Of a stretch of DNA of 64,000 nt, positions 33,900-42,557 are shown one piece after another. The notes beneath the pieces are model-generated. The model was not told the DNA's origin. It did not search any database and saw only the letters and a program-made list of their open reading frames with translations. This DNA is from Nanosynbacter sp. (GTDB lineage Bacteria; Patescibacteriota; Saccharimonadia; Saccharimonadales; Saccharimonadaceae): positions 95,517 to 159,516 of the forward strand of contig JABZJS010000002.1 in NCBI GenBank assembly GCA_015257665.1. Direction: 5' to 3'. The translations under genes were made by a program, and so were the position numbers. How positions within the stretch are numbered: position 1 is the first letter of the stretch; each line of letters starts with the position of its first letter.

Positions 33900-34382
33900 T
33901 TAAAAATACCGTTTCGCTTGCTGAATCATACATGCTCCAATATCTCCTTGGCCAATGATGTGGTTTACATCGTTGATATCAACAAGGGTATGCGCAATGA
34001 TATCACCACCAGGATCGTGAGTAAACTCGCCAATTTTCTCGAGCTTTGTATAGACACGAAACTGGTATACGCGCGTGCCGTTTGGCTCAAGACAGCACTG
34101 GTATCCGAGTGGTTGCCATTCAATAACGCGCATGTTGCATTCTTCTACCATCTCTCGTGTGATGGTTTGCTCAATTGTCTCTCCAGATTCAGTTTTGCCG
34201 CCAGGGAGATTATAGCTCTTCTTGATCGCGTTATAGACGAGCGGAACGGAACCAGCTAAATTACCGATCGTATAGACTTGTTGCCAGGGGAGATCGGGTA
34301 TAACAGATTTTTGTCGTATAGTACACCAAGAAACAAAAATGGTTTTGCCGCCATACTGAAAGGAAGATGATATATCGTACAC
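33900..34382 (-). CDS. Nudix hydrolase
   Basis: Nudix enzymes cleave nucleoside diphosphate compounds. The protein has a Nudix box (GGKTESGETIEQTITREMVEECN) and the preceding LPGG. The start is uncertain: GTG at 34382 gives 160 residues and leaves room for the def promoter; an ATG at 34472 would overlap the def start codon and is unlikely. The sequence is AT-richer than its neighbours. Confidence 0.75.
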   Translation of the reverse strand: MYDISSSFQYGGKTIFVSWCTIRQKSVIPDLPWQQVYTIGNLAGSVPLVYNAIKKSYNLPGGKTESGETIEQTITREMVEECNMRVIEWQPLGYQCCLEPNGTRVYQFRVYTKLEKIGEFTHDPGGDIIAHTLVDINDVNHIIGQGDIGACMIQQAKRYF

Positions 34383-34463
34383 CGTAGACAAAACTATATT
34401 ACAAAACGGAAAAAGATGGAATAGCTTTTGATAGCTACTTTCGTGTATACTATGCACTAAAGA

Positions 34464-35012
34464 ATGCGTCAAGAAAAAACACTCCTACCAATCTGTCAAG
34501 CGGGCGATCCGGTGCTGCGTGAGAAAGCGAGGCACGTGAGCCGCGAGGAGATCACCACACCAGTAGTGCAGCAGCTTATTGCAAATATTAAGCATACTGT
34601 GGCAAGTAGAGACTACGGTGTTGGGCTAGCTGCGCCCCAAGTGGGGCATGCTGTGGCGCTGAGCGTGATTGCTATCAAGCCGACGCCAAACCGCCCAGAC
34701 CGCGAGCCATTTGAGCAAGTTATTATTAATCCATCATACACCGGCATTGGTCAGACAACGGGCATGTGGGAGGGCTGCGCCAGCGGCGATGAGGGACGGC
34801 TCTTTGCGCAGGCGCAGCGCTACCAACAGATCAATGCTCAGTGGGATGATGAGCGGGGCGAGCATCATACTGCGGTACTGGATGGCTTTGTTGCTCATGT
34901 CTTTCAACACGAAGCTGACCACTGTCAAGGCATACTTTTCTTTGACCGAGTGGCAGATACGACGACCTACATGACGGCAGCAGAGTATCGCAAGCGTGTC
35001 GTGCGGCGGTAG
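34464..35012 (+). CDS. def: Peptide deformylase
   Basis: PDF removes the formyl group from nascent proteins. The 182-residue protein has motif 1 GVGLAAPQ (residues 52-59), motif 2 EGCAS (C105) in place of EGCLS, and motif 3 HEADH (H149, E150, H153), giving the Cys-His-His metal site. Insertions around residues 70-85 and 120-135 are longer than usual. TATACT lies 12 bases before the ATG. Confidence 0.94.
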   Translation: MRQEKTLLPICQAGDPVLREKARHVSREEITTPVVQQLIANIKHTVASRDYGVGLAAPQVGHAVALSVIAIKPTPNRPDREPFEQVIINPSYTGIGQTTGMWEGCASGDEGRLFAQAQRYQQINAQWDDERGEHHTAVLDGFVAHVFQHEADHCQGILFFDRVADTTTYMTAAEYRKRVVRR

Positions 35013-35051
35013 TTGCATTTTTAAGCCCCGCTCCGCTCGCTTCTCTCAAGA

Positions 35052-36254
35052 TCAGTGATTATTCGCCAAAAACGATTGCTTAACTTGCTGGTAGGCGTCG
35101 CGGAACGGCACACCTTTTTCGACTAATTCATTGATTTTGGCAACAGTATAGAGTTCATCGGTCATCGCCTCAGCCAATCGCTTAGTGTTGGCTTCTAGCT
35201 CGCTTACGCAAAGCGCCAAAACCTCTAGCGTATTGAGGGCCGAAGTGAAGGCATCCATGGTGATCTTTTTGGTTAGTTGTAAGTCACGGTGATAACCACT
35301 GCCAGCACCTGTCGAAATAGCTTGCAGCTGCAAGGCGTAGTTCGGATAGGCGTGAGCAGTGGCACGTATGATCTCGAAGACATCATAGTTACGCTTGTGC
35401 GGCATGATGGATGAGCCCGTGGTCATAGTGACGGGCAATTTGAAATAGTTAAACTCCTGCGAGGTAAATAGCAACATGTCTTCAGCAAATTTGCCAGCAA
35501 AGACCATGATTGGGTTGAGCGCCTGTACGGCAATCAGTTCAAAAACGCCGCGCGACAGGCCACAGTACATGGGGTTTTCCTGCACTTTGGCGAAGCCTAG
35601 TTCGCTCGTTGTCATCTGGCGGTCAAGTGGTAGGGTGACGCCAAAGCCAGCAGCACTACCCAGCGGGTTTTGGTCGATGGCGGCAATGCTGTGTGCGACC
35701 AGTTGCTGGAGGTCATGAAACGCATCGTGATATGAGCCAAGCCACATACCGACGGTAGTAGGCATAGCCTTTTGGGTGTGGGTGTAGCCAGGCATTTCGG
35801 TCTGGCCAATGGCGGCAATTTTGCCAGCATAGGCCTGGGCGACTGTCTCCAATGTGTCCGCTACTGCTTCAAGTTCTGTTTTGATGAATAGCCGCATCAT
35901 CACCAAGGCTTGGTCGTTGCGGCTTCGGCCAGTATGAACCTTTTTGCCAATCGGTCCGAGTTTTTCTGTTAGATATAGCTCAATAGCAGTGTGACCATCT
36001 TCGTGTTCGCTGGTGAGGGTGAAAGCATCAGTTTTCCACTCGTTAAGTAGCTCGTCCAAGGCTGCTGCCAATTGTTGATATTCATCGCTAGTCAGCACGC
36101 CAATTTTTTCTAGCATGTGAGCGTGCGCTTTGGTGGCGGTAATATCGTGTCCGAGTAAGTGCTGGTCCAATACCTGATCATCGCCAACGGTGTATGCCTC
36201 GACCAGTGGGTGGAGTGAGCCAGTTGCGGTTGATTGCCATAGTTTACTTGCCAT
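35052..36254 (-). CDS. argH: Argininosuccinate lyase
   Basis: ArgH splits argininosuccinate into arginine and fumarate. The 400-residue protein has the superfamily signature GSSIMPHKRN and conserved VHTGRSRNDQ and TSEHEDGHTAIE. It is somewhat shorter than E. coli ArgH (457), lacking part of the C-terminus. It overlaps argG by 11 bases and so depends on the argG promoter and its leader attenuator. No other arginine genes are seen, so citrulline must come from elsewhere. Confidence 0.97.
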   Translation of the reverse strand: MASKLWQSTATGSLHPLVEAYTVGDDQVLDQHLLGHDITATKAHAHMLEKIGVLTSDEYQQLAAALDELLNEWKTDAFTLTSEHEDGHTAIELYLTEKLGPIGKKVHTGRSRNDQALVMMRLFIKTELEAVADTLETVAQAYAGKIAAIGQTEMPGYTHTQKAMPTTVGMWLGSYHDAFHDLQQLVAHSIAAIDQNPLGSAAGFGVTLPLDRQMTTSELGFAKVQENPMYCGLSRGVFELIAVQALNPIMVFAGKFAEDMLLFTSQEFNYFKLPVTMTTGSSIMPHKRNYDVFEIIRATAHAYPNYALQLQAISTGAGSGYHRDLQLTKKITMDAFTSALNTLEVLALCVSELEANTKRLAEAMTDELYTVAKINELVEKGVPFRDAYQQVKQSFLANNH

Positions 36255-37506
36255 ATGAGTATGCTCCTTCAGCTGTTCGCTGACTTAATGAATATAATTC
36301 AATGAATCCAGCGGACGAATTCTGGTTGAATGCGTCGTTGGAATCAAAGGTTGCAAGATTGATATCAAACAACGAATGCGGTGAGTCCACACTGACGACG
36401 GTGATGGTACCTTTGTATAGACGGACCGTTACCGTGCCAGTGACTTTTTGGTTCTGGTCATCAATATAGGCATTGATGTGATGGACGGCTGGCTCGTACC
36501 ACTGAGCTGCGTAGGTGAGGTAGGCCCATTTTTTGTCCATTTCGGCTTTGAGTTCATTTTCAACGCGGGTCGAGACTAATTGCTCAAGCTTTTGGTGGGC
36601 AGCAATCAAGATGGCAGCACCAGGGTTTTCGTAGACACCGCGCACCTTCAGTCCGACTAGCCGATCTTCAATAAGGGTTGATACGCCGACGCCGTGTTTG
36701 CGGCCGATCTGGTTGCAGTGCTGGATGAGTGCCTGGAGTGAAAAGTGACGGTTATCGACAGCGACAGGCACGCCTTTAATGAATTCAATGGTGATATCTT
36801 CGGCTTCGTCTGGTGTGTATTTGATGGTTGAGCACCAATTGAGAATGGCGTGGTAGTTTGGCTTAAGTGAGGGTGATTCAATTTCGCCGCCTTCGCTGGT
36901 GATGCCCCACATGTTTTCATCGGTCGAATAAGGCGATTCCTGAGTATGCGGCACGGGGATGTTGTGTTTCTTGGCATAGGCAAGCTCTTCCTCTCGGCCC
37001 ATACTCCACTCACGTACTGGTGCTAAGATCTTGAGTTTAGGGCTCAGCGTGGTGATGTACGTTTCGAAGCGAACTTGGTCGTTTCCTTTACCGGTGGCAC
37101 CATGTGCGATAACTGTGCAGTTGTACTTTTCGGCATATTCGACGGCTAATTGCGAAATGATGATGCGTCCCAGTGGCGTGCAGAGGGCATAGCCACCTTG
37201 GTAATCAGCATTGGCTTTGATGGCCAGCGACAGCAGCTCATCAGCGAAGCGGTCGCGAGCATCAACCGTGATGGTTTCTATAGCGCCGAGCATTTTGGCC
37301 TTTTCGGCGATGGCGTCGAGATCGTCAACCGTCTGGCCAATATTAACCGTCAGGGTGATGACATTGCAGTTGTATTTTTCTTGGAGCCACTTAAGCATGA
37401 CGGAGGTGTCGAGGCCTCCTGAATAGAGTAAGAGGCACGTGTCAAACTCGCCATTTGTCGCCTCGTGGCTGGCAACTTTAGTGTAGTGAGGTGTGTCGTG
37501 ATTCAT
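36244..37506 (-). CDS. argG: Argininosuccinate synthase
   Basis: ArgG joins citrulline and aspartate using ATP. The 420-residue protein has the N-type ATP motif LLLYSGGLDTS (about residues 25-35), the citrulline-site region GATGKGNDQVRFE and the STDENMWG loop. The start ATG at 37506 is preceded by GGAAGGA. About 50 bases upstream is a Rho-independent terminator and before that an Arg-rich leader peptide, so expression is probably set by arginyl-tRNA supply. ArgG-ArgH alone convert citrulline to arginine, which suits an epibiont fed citrulline by its host (inference). Confidence 0.97.
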   Translation of the reverse strand: MNHDTPHYTKVASHEATNGEFDTCLLLYSGGLDTSVMLKWLQEKYNCNVITLTVNIGQTVDDLDAIAEKAKMLGAIETITVDARDRFADELLSLAIKANADYQGGYALCTPLGRIIISQLAVEYAEKYNCTVIAHGATGKGNDQVRFETYITTLSPKLKILAPVREWSMGREEELAYAKKHNIPVPHTQESPYSTDENMWGITSEGGEIESPSLKPNYHAILNWCSTIKYTPDEAEDITIEFIKGVPVAVDNRHFSLQALIQHCNQIGRKHGVGVSTLIEDRLVGLKVRGVYENPGAAILIAAHQKLEQLVSTRVENELKAEMDKKWAYLTYAAQWYEPAVHHINAYIDDQNQKVTGTVTVRLYKGTITVVSVDSPHSLFDINLATFDSNDAFNQNSSAGFIELYSLSQRTAEGAYSYGK

Positions 37507-37528
37507 ATCCTTCCTTTCTATAATAATT

Positions 37529-37557
37529 AAAAAGAGCCGCTCGGATGAGGGCTCTTT
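37529..37557 (-). terminator. Attenuator terminator before argG
   Basis: On the reverse strand AAAGAGCC (37557-37550) pairs with GGCTCTTT (37538-37531), with an inner CTC/GAG extension and a four-base loop, then a T run. It lies between the leader peptide and argG. The leader bases GAGGGCT, at the last codons of the peptide, can pair with AGCCCTC in the terminator's 5' arm to form an antiterminator. Confidence 0.85.
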
Positions 37558-37582
37558 CGTTGGTTTTATACTATACGACTAA

Positions 37583-37645
37583 TTAGCCCTCTGAATCAGA
37601 GCGACGACGACGAGCAACGATAACGATGTTGTGTCGATATGTCAT
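37583..37645 (-). CDS. Arginine leader peptide of argGH (attenuator)
   Basis: A 20-residue peptide, MTYRHNIVIVARRRRSDSEG, with four consecutive Arg codons (CGT CGT CGT CGC) at positions 12-15 and one more (CGA) at 4. It begins 6 bases after a TATGGT -10 box and ends 25 bases before a terminator hairpin upstream of argG. The codons just after the Arg run form a small hairpin (CTCTG-ATT-CAGAG) and an antiterminator partner. Stalling at Arg codons when charged tRNA is scarce would favour antitermination. This is the layout of the his, trp and leu leaders, here with arginine. It is too short for routine gene calling. Confidence 0.85.
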   Translation of the reverse strand: MTYRHNIVIVARRRRSDSEG

Positions 37646-37651
37646 ACTAAC

Positions 37652-37681
37652 ACCATAGCACACCGCGCATATTTTTCACAA
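37652..37681 (-). promoter_or_regulatory. Promoter of the argG leader
   Basis: On the reverse strand TTGTGA (37681-37676) and TATGGT (37657-37652) are 18 bases apart, with TG one base before the -10 box. The leader peptide ATG follows after 6 bases, so the leader itself is translated from a leaderless mRNA. Confidence 0.7.
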
Positions 37682-37787
37682 TACTTTTCATATAAAATTG
37701 CGATGCGCTACAATAGTCATATACATTGGTATGACGAGGGGATAAAATTGTGCAGCAATATAACAAAGAAGCGCCTAGTATGGACGT

Positions 37788-38450
37788 ATGAGTGGACGAG
37801 TAGTGAATATTCTCCTCGTTGAAGACGAACCAACCCTCCGAGCTGGTACAAAGCAGTTCCTCACGCAGCGCGGCTTTACGGTGATAGTAGCAGCCAGCGG
37901 TGAGGAAGCGCTGGAGCAATTTGCTGAGGCGGACGCTATCATCCTCGATATTATGCTGCCAGGGATAAGCGGGATCGAGGTGCTGCACCAAATTCGCCAA
38001 GCGAGCGACGTGCCGGTACTCATGCTAACAGCACTACATGATGAGCCGACACAGATCGCTAGTTTTGACGAGCTGGCGGATGACTATATGAGTAAGCCAT
38101 TTTCGCTCGTGATTTTGGAAAAACGAATCAGAGCGTTGCTGCGCCGCCAGCAACCCACCGTAACCTTATGGCGGCATGGCCTGGCCTCGGTGGATTTTGC
38201 GGCCTATCAAGGGTTTTATGATAATACTGACGCGCACCTCAAGCCTAAGGAAGTACAGCTGCTCAAGCTGCTGGTAGATAATCCAAACATGGTCTGGAGT
38301 CGGCAGGCTATTATCGACCGACTGTGGCGCGATGATGAGGTGCCGTTCGATCGAGTGATCGATGTCTACATCAAAAACCTGCGCAAGAAATTGCACCTCG
38401 ACTGCATTGTCACAGTAAAGGGAGTGGGTTATCGCTATGAAACGGCTTAA
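37788..38450 (+). CDS. OmpR-family response regulator
   Basis: This 220-residue regulator has an N-terminal receiver (VEDEPT acidic pocket, phosphoacceptor D54 in ILDIMLPG, T at MLTALHD, K in MSKPFS) and a C-terminal winged-helix DNA-binding domain (PKEVQLLKLLVDNPNMVWSRQAIIDRLW; VDVYIKNLRKKL; VKGVGYRYE). Its gene overlaps the kinase start by 14 bases. TAGTAT lies 6 bases upstream of the ATG. The target may be the ABC operon at 43.6 kb, which has direct TTCACA repeats 11 bases apart at its promoter. Confidence 0.95.
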   Translation: MSGRVVNILLVEDEPTLRAGTKQFLTQRGFTVIVAASGEEALEQFAEADAIILDIMLPGISGIEVLHQIRQASDVPVLMLTALHDEPTQIASFDELADDYMSKPFSLVILEKRIRALLRRQQPTVTLWRHGLASVDFAAYQGFYDNTDAHLKPKEVQLLKLLVDNPNMVWSRQAIIDRLWRDDEVPFDRVIDVYIKNLRKKLHLDCIVTVKGVGYRYETA

Positions 38451-39825
38451 ATTATTTCCCAAAACATTTTTAGTGTCGATCGGCCTATTCGCAGCGCTGA
38501 TCATCCTCGTGCATGCGCTGGTCTACACCTTGATGCCACAATTTTATCTGCAGCAAAAAGAGCGCGAGGCGGCAGATAATCTCACGGCGCTGACGACTAA
38601 ACTCCATGGCAAGTCCGCCGAAGACATACGCCGCCTGAGCCAAGAGTTTGCTACTATGAACAACGTTAATATCACGCTGACAATTGACGGGCGCGACCAG
38701 TACTTTCAGGGCTTTGAGTCTATCAATATCGTGACGGACAGTGGTAGATCGGTCGACACCAGCGTGGTAAACATTGCTGATGGGCAAACGGTCGATCCGC
38801 GCTCAGCTATTTTGCGACAGGGCAGCGCGGTGAACGACCAAGGCCAAATGGTCGCGGTCAAGCTACTCGCCGACGTAGCGCCTGTCACTCAGGCCAAGCT
38901 TGCCACGCTGCATGTATTACCGTATACCATGCTTGGCTCGCTACTGGTAGCGCTGCTGTTTTCTTACATTTACAGCCGCTTTGTAACGCGGCCGATTCGC
39001 CAGATGGCCGCGGTGACCACGACTATGCAGCGGCTGGAAAAGGACGCGCGCTACCCGGTACGTAGCAGTGATGAAATTGGCGTACTGGGACGAAATATTA
39101 ACGAACTCTATCAAAATCTGTGGCAAACCATACGCTCGCTGGAGCATGAGAATAAGCGGATCACGCAGCTCGAGAAAGAAAAAATCGCATTCCTGCGCGC
39201 AGCCTCGCACGAGCTAAAAACGCCACTAGCGGCCCTCAGGATTATGCTTGAGAATATGCAACTCAACATCGGCGAATATAAAAATCGCGATCAGTACCTG
39301 GCAGAATCGGTGGCGCAGGTTGATCGTGTGGCGGCAATGGTGAATGACGTCTTGCGCTCGGGCAGCGCGGCCGAGCAGGCTTTGCGTCAAGAGAAGCGGC
39401 TGAGGGTCGATACGCTGATTACCGAGGTGGTTGATGATTATACACTGCTGGCAAAAACGCGCGGCATGACTTTCACGGTTAACACGCAGCCAGTAACCAT
39501 CTACGCGAATCGCGACATGATGCGCCACGTCATCTCGAATCTGGTATCAAATGCGGTACGCCACGGCGACGCCGGCAGCGTGATAACGATTACCTCTGAC
39601 CAGCATGAAATGGCTATTGAAAACGCCTGCAAACCGCTCACCAAACAGCAGCTCCAGCATGCCTTTGACCCATTCTATCGGAGCAATATAACCACGAAGC
39701 AGCACGCTGATAGCAGCGGCATCGGCCTCTACACTGTAAAGATGCTGCTCAATGCCAAAGGTCTAGACTACAGCTTTGCACCACACGGACAGGGTATGCG
39801 GTTTGTGGTAAAGCTCGCGTCATAG
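38437..39825 (+). CDS. Membrane sensor histidine kinase
   Basis: This 462-residue kinase has a transmembrane helix at about residues 13-33, an extracytoplasmic sensor of about 120 residues, a second helix at about residues 164-184, a HAMP domain (RFVTRPIRQMAAVTTTMQRL), the HisKA H-box ASHELKTPLAALRIML and an ATPase domain with NLVSNAVRHG (N box) and SSGIGLYTVKML (G2). It pairs with the overlapping response regulator. The ligand is unknown. The large sensor domain argues against the simple intramembrane-sensing kinases of BceAB-type modules. Confidence 0.95.
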   Translation: MKRLKLFPKTFLVSIGLFAALIILVHALVYTLMPQFYLQQKEREAADNLTALTTKLHGKSAEDIRRLSQEFATMNNVNITLTIDGRDQYFQGFESINIVTDSGRSVDTSVVNIADGQTVDPRSAILRQGSAVNDQGQMVAVKLLADVAPVTQAKLATLHVLPYTMLGSLLVALLFSYIYSRFVTRPIRQMAAVTTTMQRLEKDARYPVRSSDEIGVLGRNINELYQNLWQTIRSLEHENKRITQLEKEKIAFLRAASHELKTPLAALRIMLENMQLNIGEYKNRDQYLAESVAQVDRVAAMVNDVLRSGSAAEQALRQEKRLRVDTLITEVVDDYTLLAKTRGMTFTVNTQPVTIYANRDMMRHVISNLVSNAVRHGDAGSVITITSDQHEMAIENACKPLTKQQLQHAFDPFYRSNITTKQHADSSGIGLYTVKMLLNAKGLDYSFAPHGQGMRFVVKLAS

Positions 39826-39829
39826 AGCA

Positions 39830-40423
39830 TTAAACCTTCGTAATAAAAGGTGTTGTAGCCAGGACTTCTATCTTCTTGGCTATGTCTGTAAAATCGTCCA
39901 TCTCTTTAAAACTATCCCATGCTACCCAGGCAAATGTACTTGATTCTCTTTGGTTGATCGTGATAGCTAAGTCGTCATCACTCCAAAATAAATACTGTAG
40001 GTCGTAATGATAATGTGCCTGCTCTTGCTTCTTTGGGTTTTCGGGTATATATTGCACACCAATATTAAATGGGACACATTTGTTGTGTATATCGACATAT
40101 TGGTAAAGTAGCTGTGCGCTATTAATACCAGTCTCCTCATGTAGCTCACGCCGAGCAGCATCAAGTGGGGAATTATCACTTTTGTCAATATGTCCACCTG
40201 GTTGGAGATACTTTCCAAGGAAGTTATGATGAACAAGGGCAACGTGAGACGTGCTTTTTGAAACGACAAATGTCGAAGCAGTAAAATGTCCCAAGAAATT
40301 TTTGCGGTCGATTACTTGGTTGTCGCTTTGTCTAGAGAGTTGTTCTTTGAGTGTTGTAAACGCCTCACCACTGGTATCATAATACTTGCTGTAGACATCA
40401 AATAACTGCTTATATACACCCAT
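39830..40423 (-). CDS. Nudix hydrolase
   Basis: This 197-residue protein has a Nudix box with a small insertion (GGHIDKSDNSPLDAARRELHEETGI) inside a typical domain (residues 45-180). The N-terminal 45 residues are helical. It is convergent with the kinase gene, leaving only 4 bases between them. A TTGACA-N18-CATACT promoter may lie about 40 bases upstream of the ATG. The region is clearly AT-richer than the kinase gene and marks the start of an accessory stretch. Confidence 0.88.
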   Translation of the reverse strand: MGVYKQLFDVYSKYYDTSGEAFTTLKEQLSRQSDNQVIDRKNFLGHFTASTFVVSKSTSHVALVHHNFLGKYLQPGGHIDKSDNSPLDAARRELHEETGINSAQLLYQYVDIHNKCVPFNIGVQYIPENPKKQEQAHYHYDLQYLFWSDDDLAITINQRESSTFAWVAWDSFKEMDDFTDIAKKIEVLATTPFITKV

Positions 40424-40495
40424 ATAAAATGACGTTCCCTTTCTTTTTGTTAGTTGCCTAATAGAGTATGACGTGCCTAGAAGTACCGTGTCAAC

Positions 40496-40900
40496 TCAAT
40501 TGTTTTCCTTTCTTAGCTTATTCTTGAGGTCTCGAATATAGCGCCTTTGCTGTTGATGTAGATAGAAGTAGACAAAGGGTTTGATAATAAATCTCTTTGC
40601 GATAATATCCTCGATGAATTCGAGATTCGTCATCGTACCGTGCTGCGAAAATACGCCTGTCCAATGACCTTGGATGGCATCATTTTCTATATCAAATTCC
40701 CACAATTTGTATTGGTTTACATGTGTTACCCTGAAATGAGTCTCAACTCCTTGTGTGGTAACCTCGATAAAAGTAGACTCATCGATTACTTTTATGGTCT
40801 GCAAATCACTGCGCCAACAAATGTCATGAAGATTGGTAACCGTATCCCAAACTCTTTTAACTGGGTATGATAAAGTGACGGTTATACGTGATCTTGTCAT
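40496..40900 (-). CDS. SRPBCC-superfamily protein
   Basis: This 134-residue protein has the START/SRPBCC pattern: VTLSYPVKRVWDTVTNLHDICWRSDL at the start, a central beta region (VETHFRVTHVNQYKLWEFDIE) and a C-terminal long helix (FVYFYLHQQQRRYIRDLKNKLRK). Such folds bind hydrophobic ligands, but none can be named. Its position upstream of the Nudix gene on the same strand may be co-transcription. Confidence 0.8.
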   Translation of the reverse strand: MTRSRITVTLSYPVKRVWDTVTNLHDICWRSDLQTIKVIDESTFIEVTTQGVETHFRVTHVNQYKLWEFDIENDAIQGHWTGVFSQHGTMTNLEFIEDIIAKRFIIKPFVYFYLHQQQRRYIRDLKNKLRKENN

Positions 40901-41088
40901 ATCATGAATAATCTCTTAGATAGCACTTCTTCCAGTATACTTGGTCTATCATTATGAAGAAAATACAAAATGCTCACTTTGGCAGTGGTTCACGAGTAAC
41001 AATATAATTACGCCCAACTAACGGTGGCAAAAGTGCTATAATCTAATAGATATAACATCAGCAAAGCTCAACACGTAACGAGGAAATC

Positions 41089-41718
41089 ATGGATGGATTT
41101 ATTTTAGTGGCAATAAAATTGCTCATTGGCTTTTTTGCCTTGACGATAATAATTAATCTTTCAGGCAAGGGTAATTTGTCGCCATCATCTGCTAGTGACC
41201 AAGTGCAGAACTATGTGCTCGGCGGTATTATTGGCGGTGTTATTTATAACAATGAAATCCAAATACTGGATTACATCGGTATTTTGTGTATATGGTGCGC
41301 CCTGGTGCTGACGTTGAAATGGGTCAAGCAGCATAATGTGAGGGCAAAGCAGCTCATAGATGGCAAGGCATTAATTATTATTGATAATGGAAAAATCAAC
41401 ATTGAAAATTGCAAGAAAGTTGGTTTGAGTGCTCATGACGTATCCTTCAAATTGCGAACGCAGAATATCTATTCGACAGAAAAGGTAAAAAGAGCCGTCG
41501 TGGAGCAAGATGGTGAATTGATCATCACACAGGAAGGGGAAGAAAATCCAAAGTTCCCATTAATAACAGACGGGCAGCTGCAGACTGATATTCTACAGGT
41601 AATTGGCAAGGACGAAACGTGGCTACTGAAAGAAATGAAAAAGCAGGGGCTGAAGGCGTATAGCGATGTGTTTTTGGGAGAGTATGTGGATGGCAAGCTA
41701 AACCTGACGGCTTATTAA
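41089..41718 (+). CDS. DUF421 (YetF family) membrane protein
   Basis: This 209-residue protein has two or three N-terminal hydrophobic helices (residues 4-25, 45-85) followed by a cytoplasmic domain (GKALIIIDNGKINIENCKK, LRTQNIYSTEKVKRAVVEQDGEL) typical of DUF421. YetF-type proteins are linked to spore germination in Bacillus but are widespread elsewhere with unknown roles. A TATAAT box lies about 50 bases upstream and GAGGA precedes the ATG. Confidence 0.88.
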   Translation: MDGFILVAIKLLIGFFALTIIINLSGKGNLSPSSASDQVQNYVLGGIIGGVIYNNEIQILDYIGILCIWCALVLTLKWVKQHNVRAKQLIDGKALIIIDNGKINIENCKKVGLSAHDVSFKLRTQNIYSTEKVKRAVVEQDGELIITQEGEENPKFPLITDGQLQTDILQVIGKDETWLLKEMKKQGLKAYSDVFLGEYVDGKLNLTAY

Positions 41719-41807
41719 CAAGGATTTTACGCTATCAATTGCTGAGTAGGTGTATCGCGATATAGTAGACACAACCCCATCTCGTTCATTCGTGCTACAA
41801 TTGAGTT

Positions 41808-42151
41808 ATGAAGATTATTGATATGATAACCCTTGTCGAACTTCGCTCGATGGCCGAGAGGATGTACGGGACGATGGTCAAAGCGGATGTCGATGTTGCT
41901 AAGAAAATTGTGGCGATCGACATGGATATGCGCATGCTGATGGTGAGGCGTATTTGTTAGAACGCGGATCGCAGCAAGCAGATCTATGGGGGATCAACCT
42001 ACATCCGGATAAGTTTGGTACCGATGAATTTATCGAGTTTGACAGTATGATGAACATTCGTCCACGACAAAACAATCCGTCGCGCGATGTGCTCGATTCA
42101 GCGGCGCGGCAGCAAATTATCGATATCATCGCTGGAGTCGTCCGTGAGTGA
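41808..42151 (+). pseudogene. DUF5674 gene broken by a frameshift
   Basis: The ATG at 41808 follows TACAAT by 6 bases. The first frame (MKIIDMITLVELRSMAERMYG, then KADVDVAKKIVAIDMDM) stops at a TAG near 41968. The continuation HADGEAYLLERGSQQADLWG, then INLHPDKFGTDEFIEFDSMMNIRPRQNN, sits in another frame. Both parts fit the DUF5674 family pattern, and the shift lies at about 41930-41933, where removal of CG or addition of one base joins the frames cleanly. It may be a pseudogene, a sequencing error, or less likely a programmed frameshift. Confidence 0.8.
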
Positions 42152-42449
42152 ACACATCTTTGATCGGCAAAAGTGGCAGAGCTTAACGATATTCGAGCAA
42201 ATGGGCAACATCGGCTCGGAGGTCGGGCGAGCGTTTGCCGCCCAGCACCGCGGCGATACGGCTGCGATGACCGGTGCCTGGCGGCGCGGCTTGGACTTAT
42301 TAGATGCCACCGCCGAGTAGCTTGCCCGCCAAAAATCGCCAAAACTCCGCGAAGTCCTACGCGCTCGTGAACTATTCGCTGGTATGGAAGACGAGTCGTT
42401 GGAGGGCTACTTTATGTGGTTTGCGATAGCAGCGCGGAGAGGAAGATAA
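42144..42449 (+). pseudogene. Small hypothetical gene interrupted by an in-frame TAG
   Basis: A GTG at 42144 overlaps the end of the DUF5674 frame. The 102-codon frame reads MSEHIFDRQKWQSLTIFEQM, then GNIGSEVGRAFAAQHRGDT and DLLDATAE before TAG at 42318-42320, then LARQKSPKLREVLRARELFA to the TAA at 42447. The region after the stop keeps the same frame and protein-like composition, so a single amber mutation is likely. Intact relatives with the same start are, as I recall, hypothetical proteins in Patescibacteria. Two adjacent inactivating mutations suggest that this small operon is decaying. Confidence 0.7.
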
Positions 42450-42557
42450 TAAAAGCACCGCGTCAATACCTAACCCTATAACGAATTAAGATAATGTGAG
42501 CCGCACAACTTTATCATCGGCTTGTGAACTAAGTTGAGTAACTTTATAATAAAACAT

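Noticed and set aside
37675..37692. TTCACA-like pair upstream of the response regulator
   Set aside because: The second half (TTCATA) is one base off the 11-base period and overlaps the arg leader -35 box, so autoregulation of the two-component genes is not supported.
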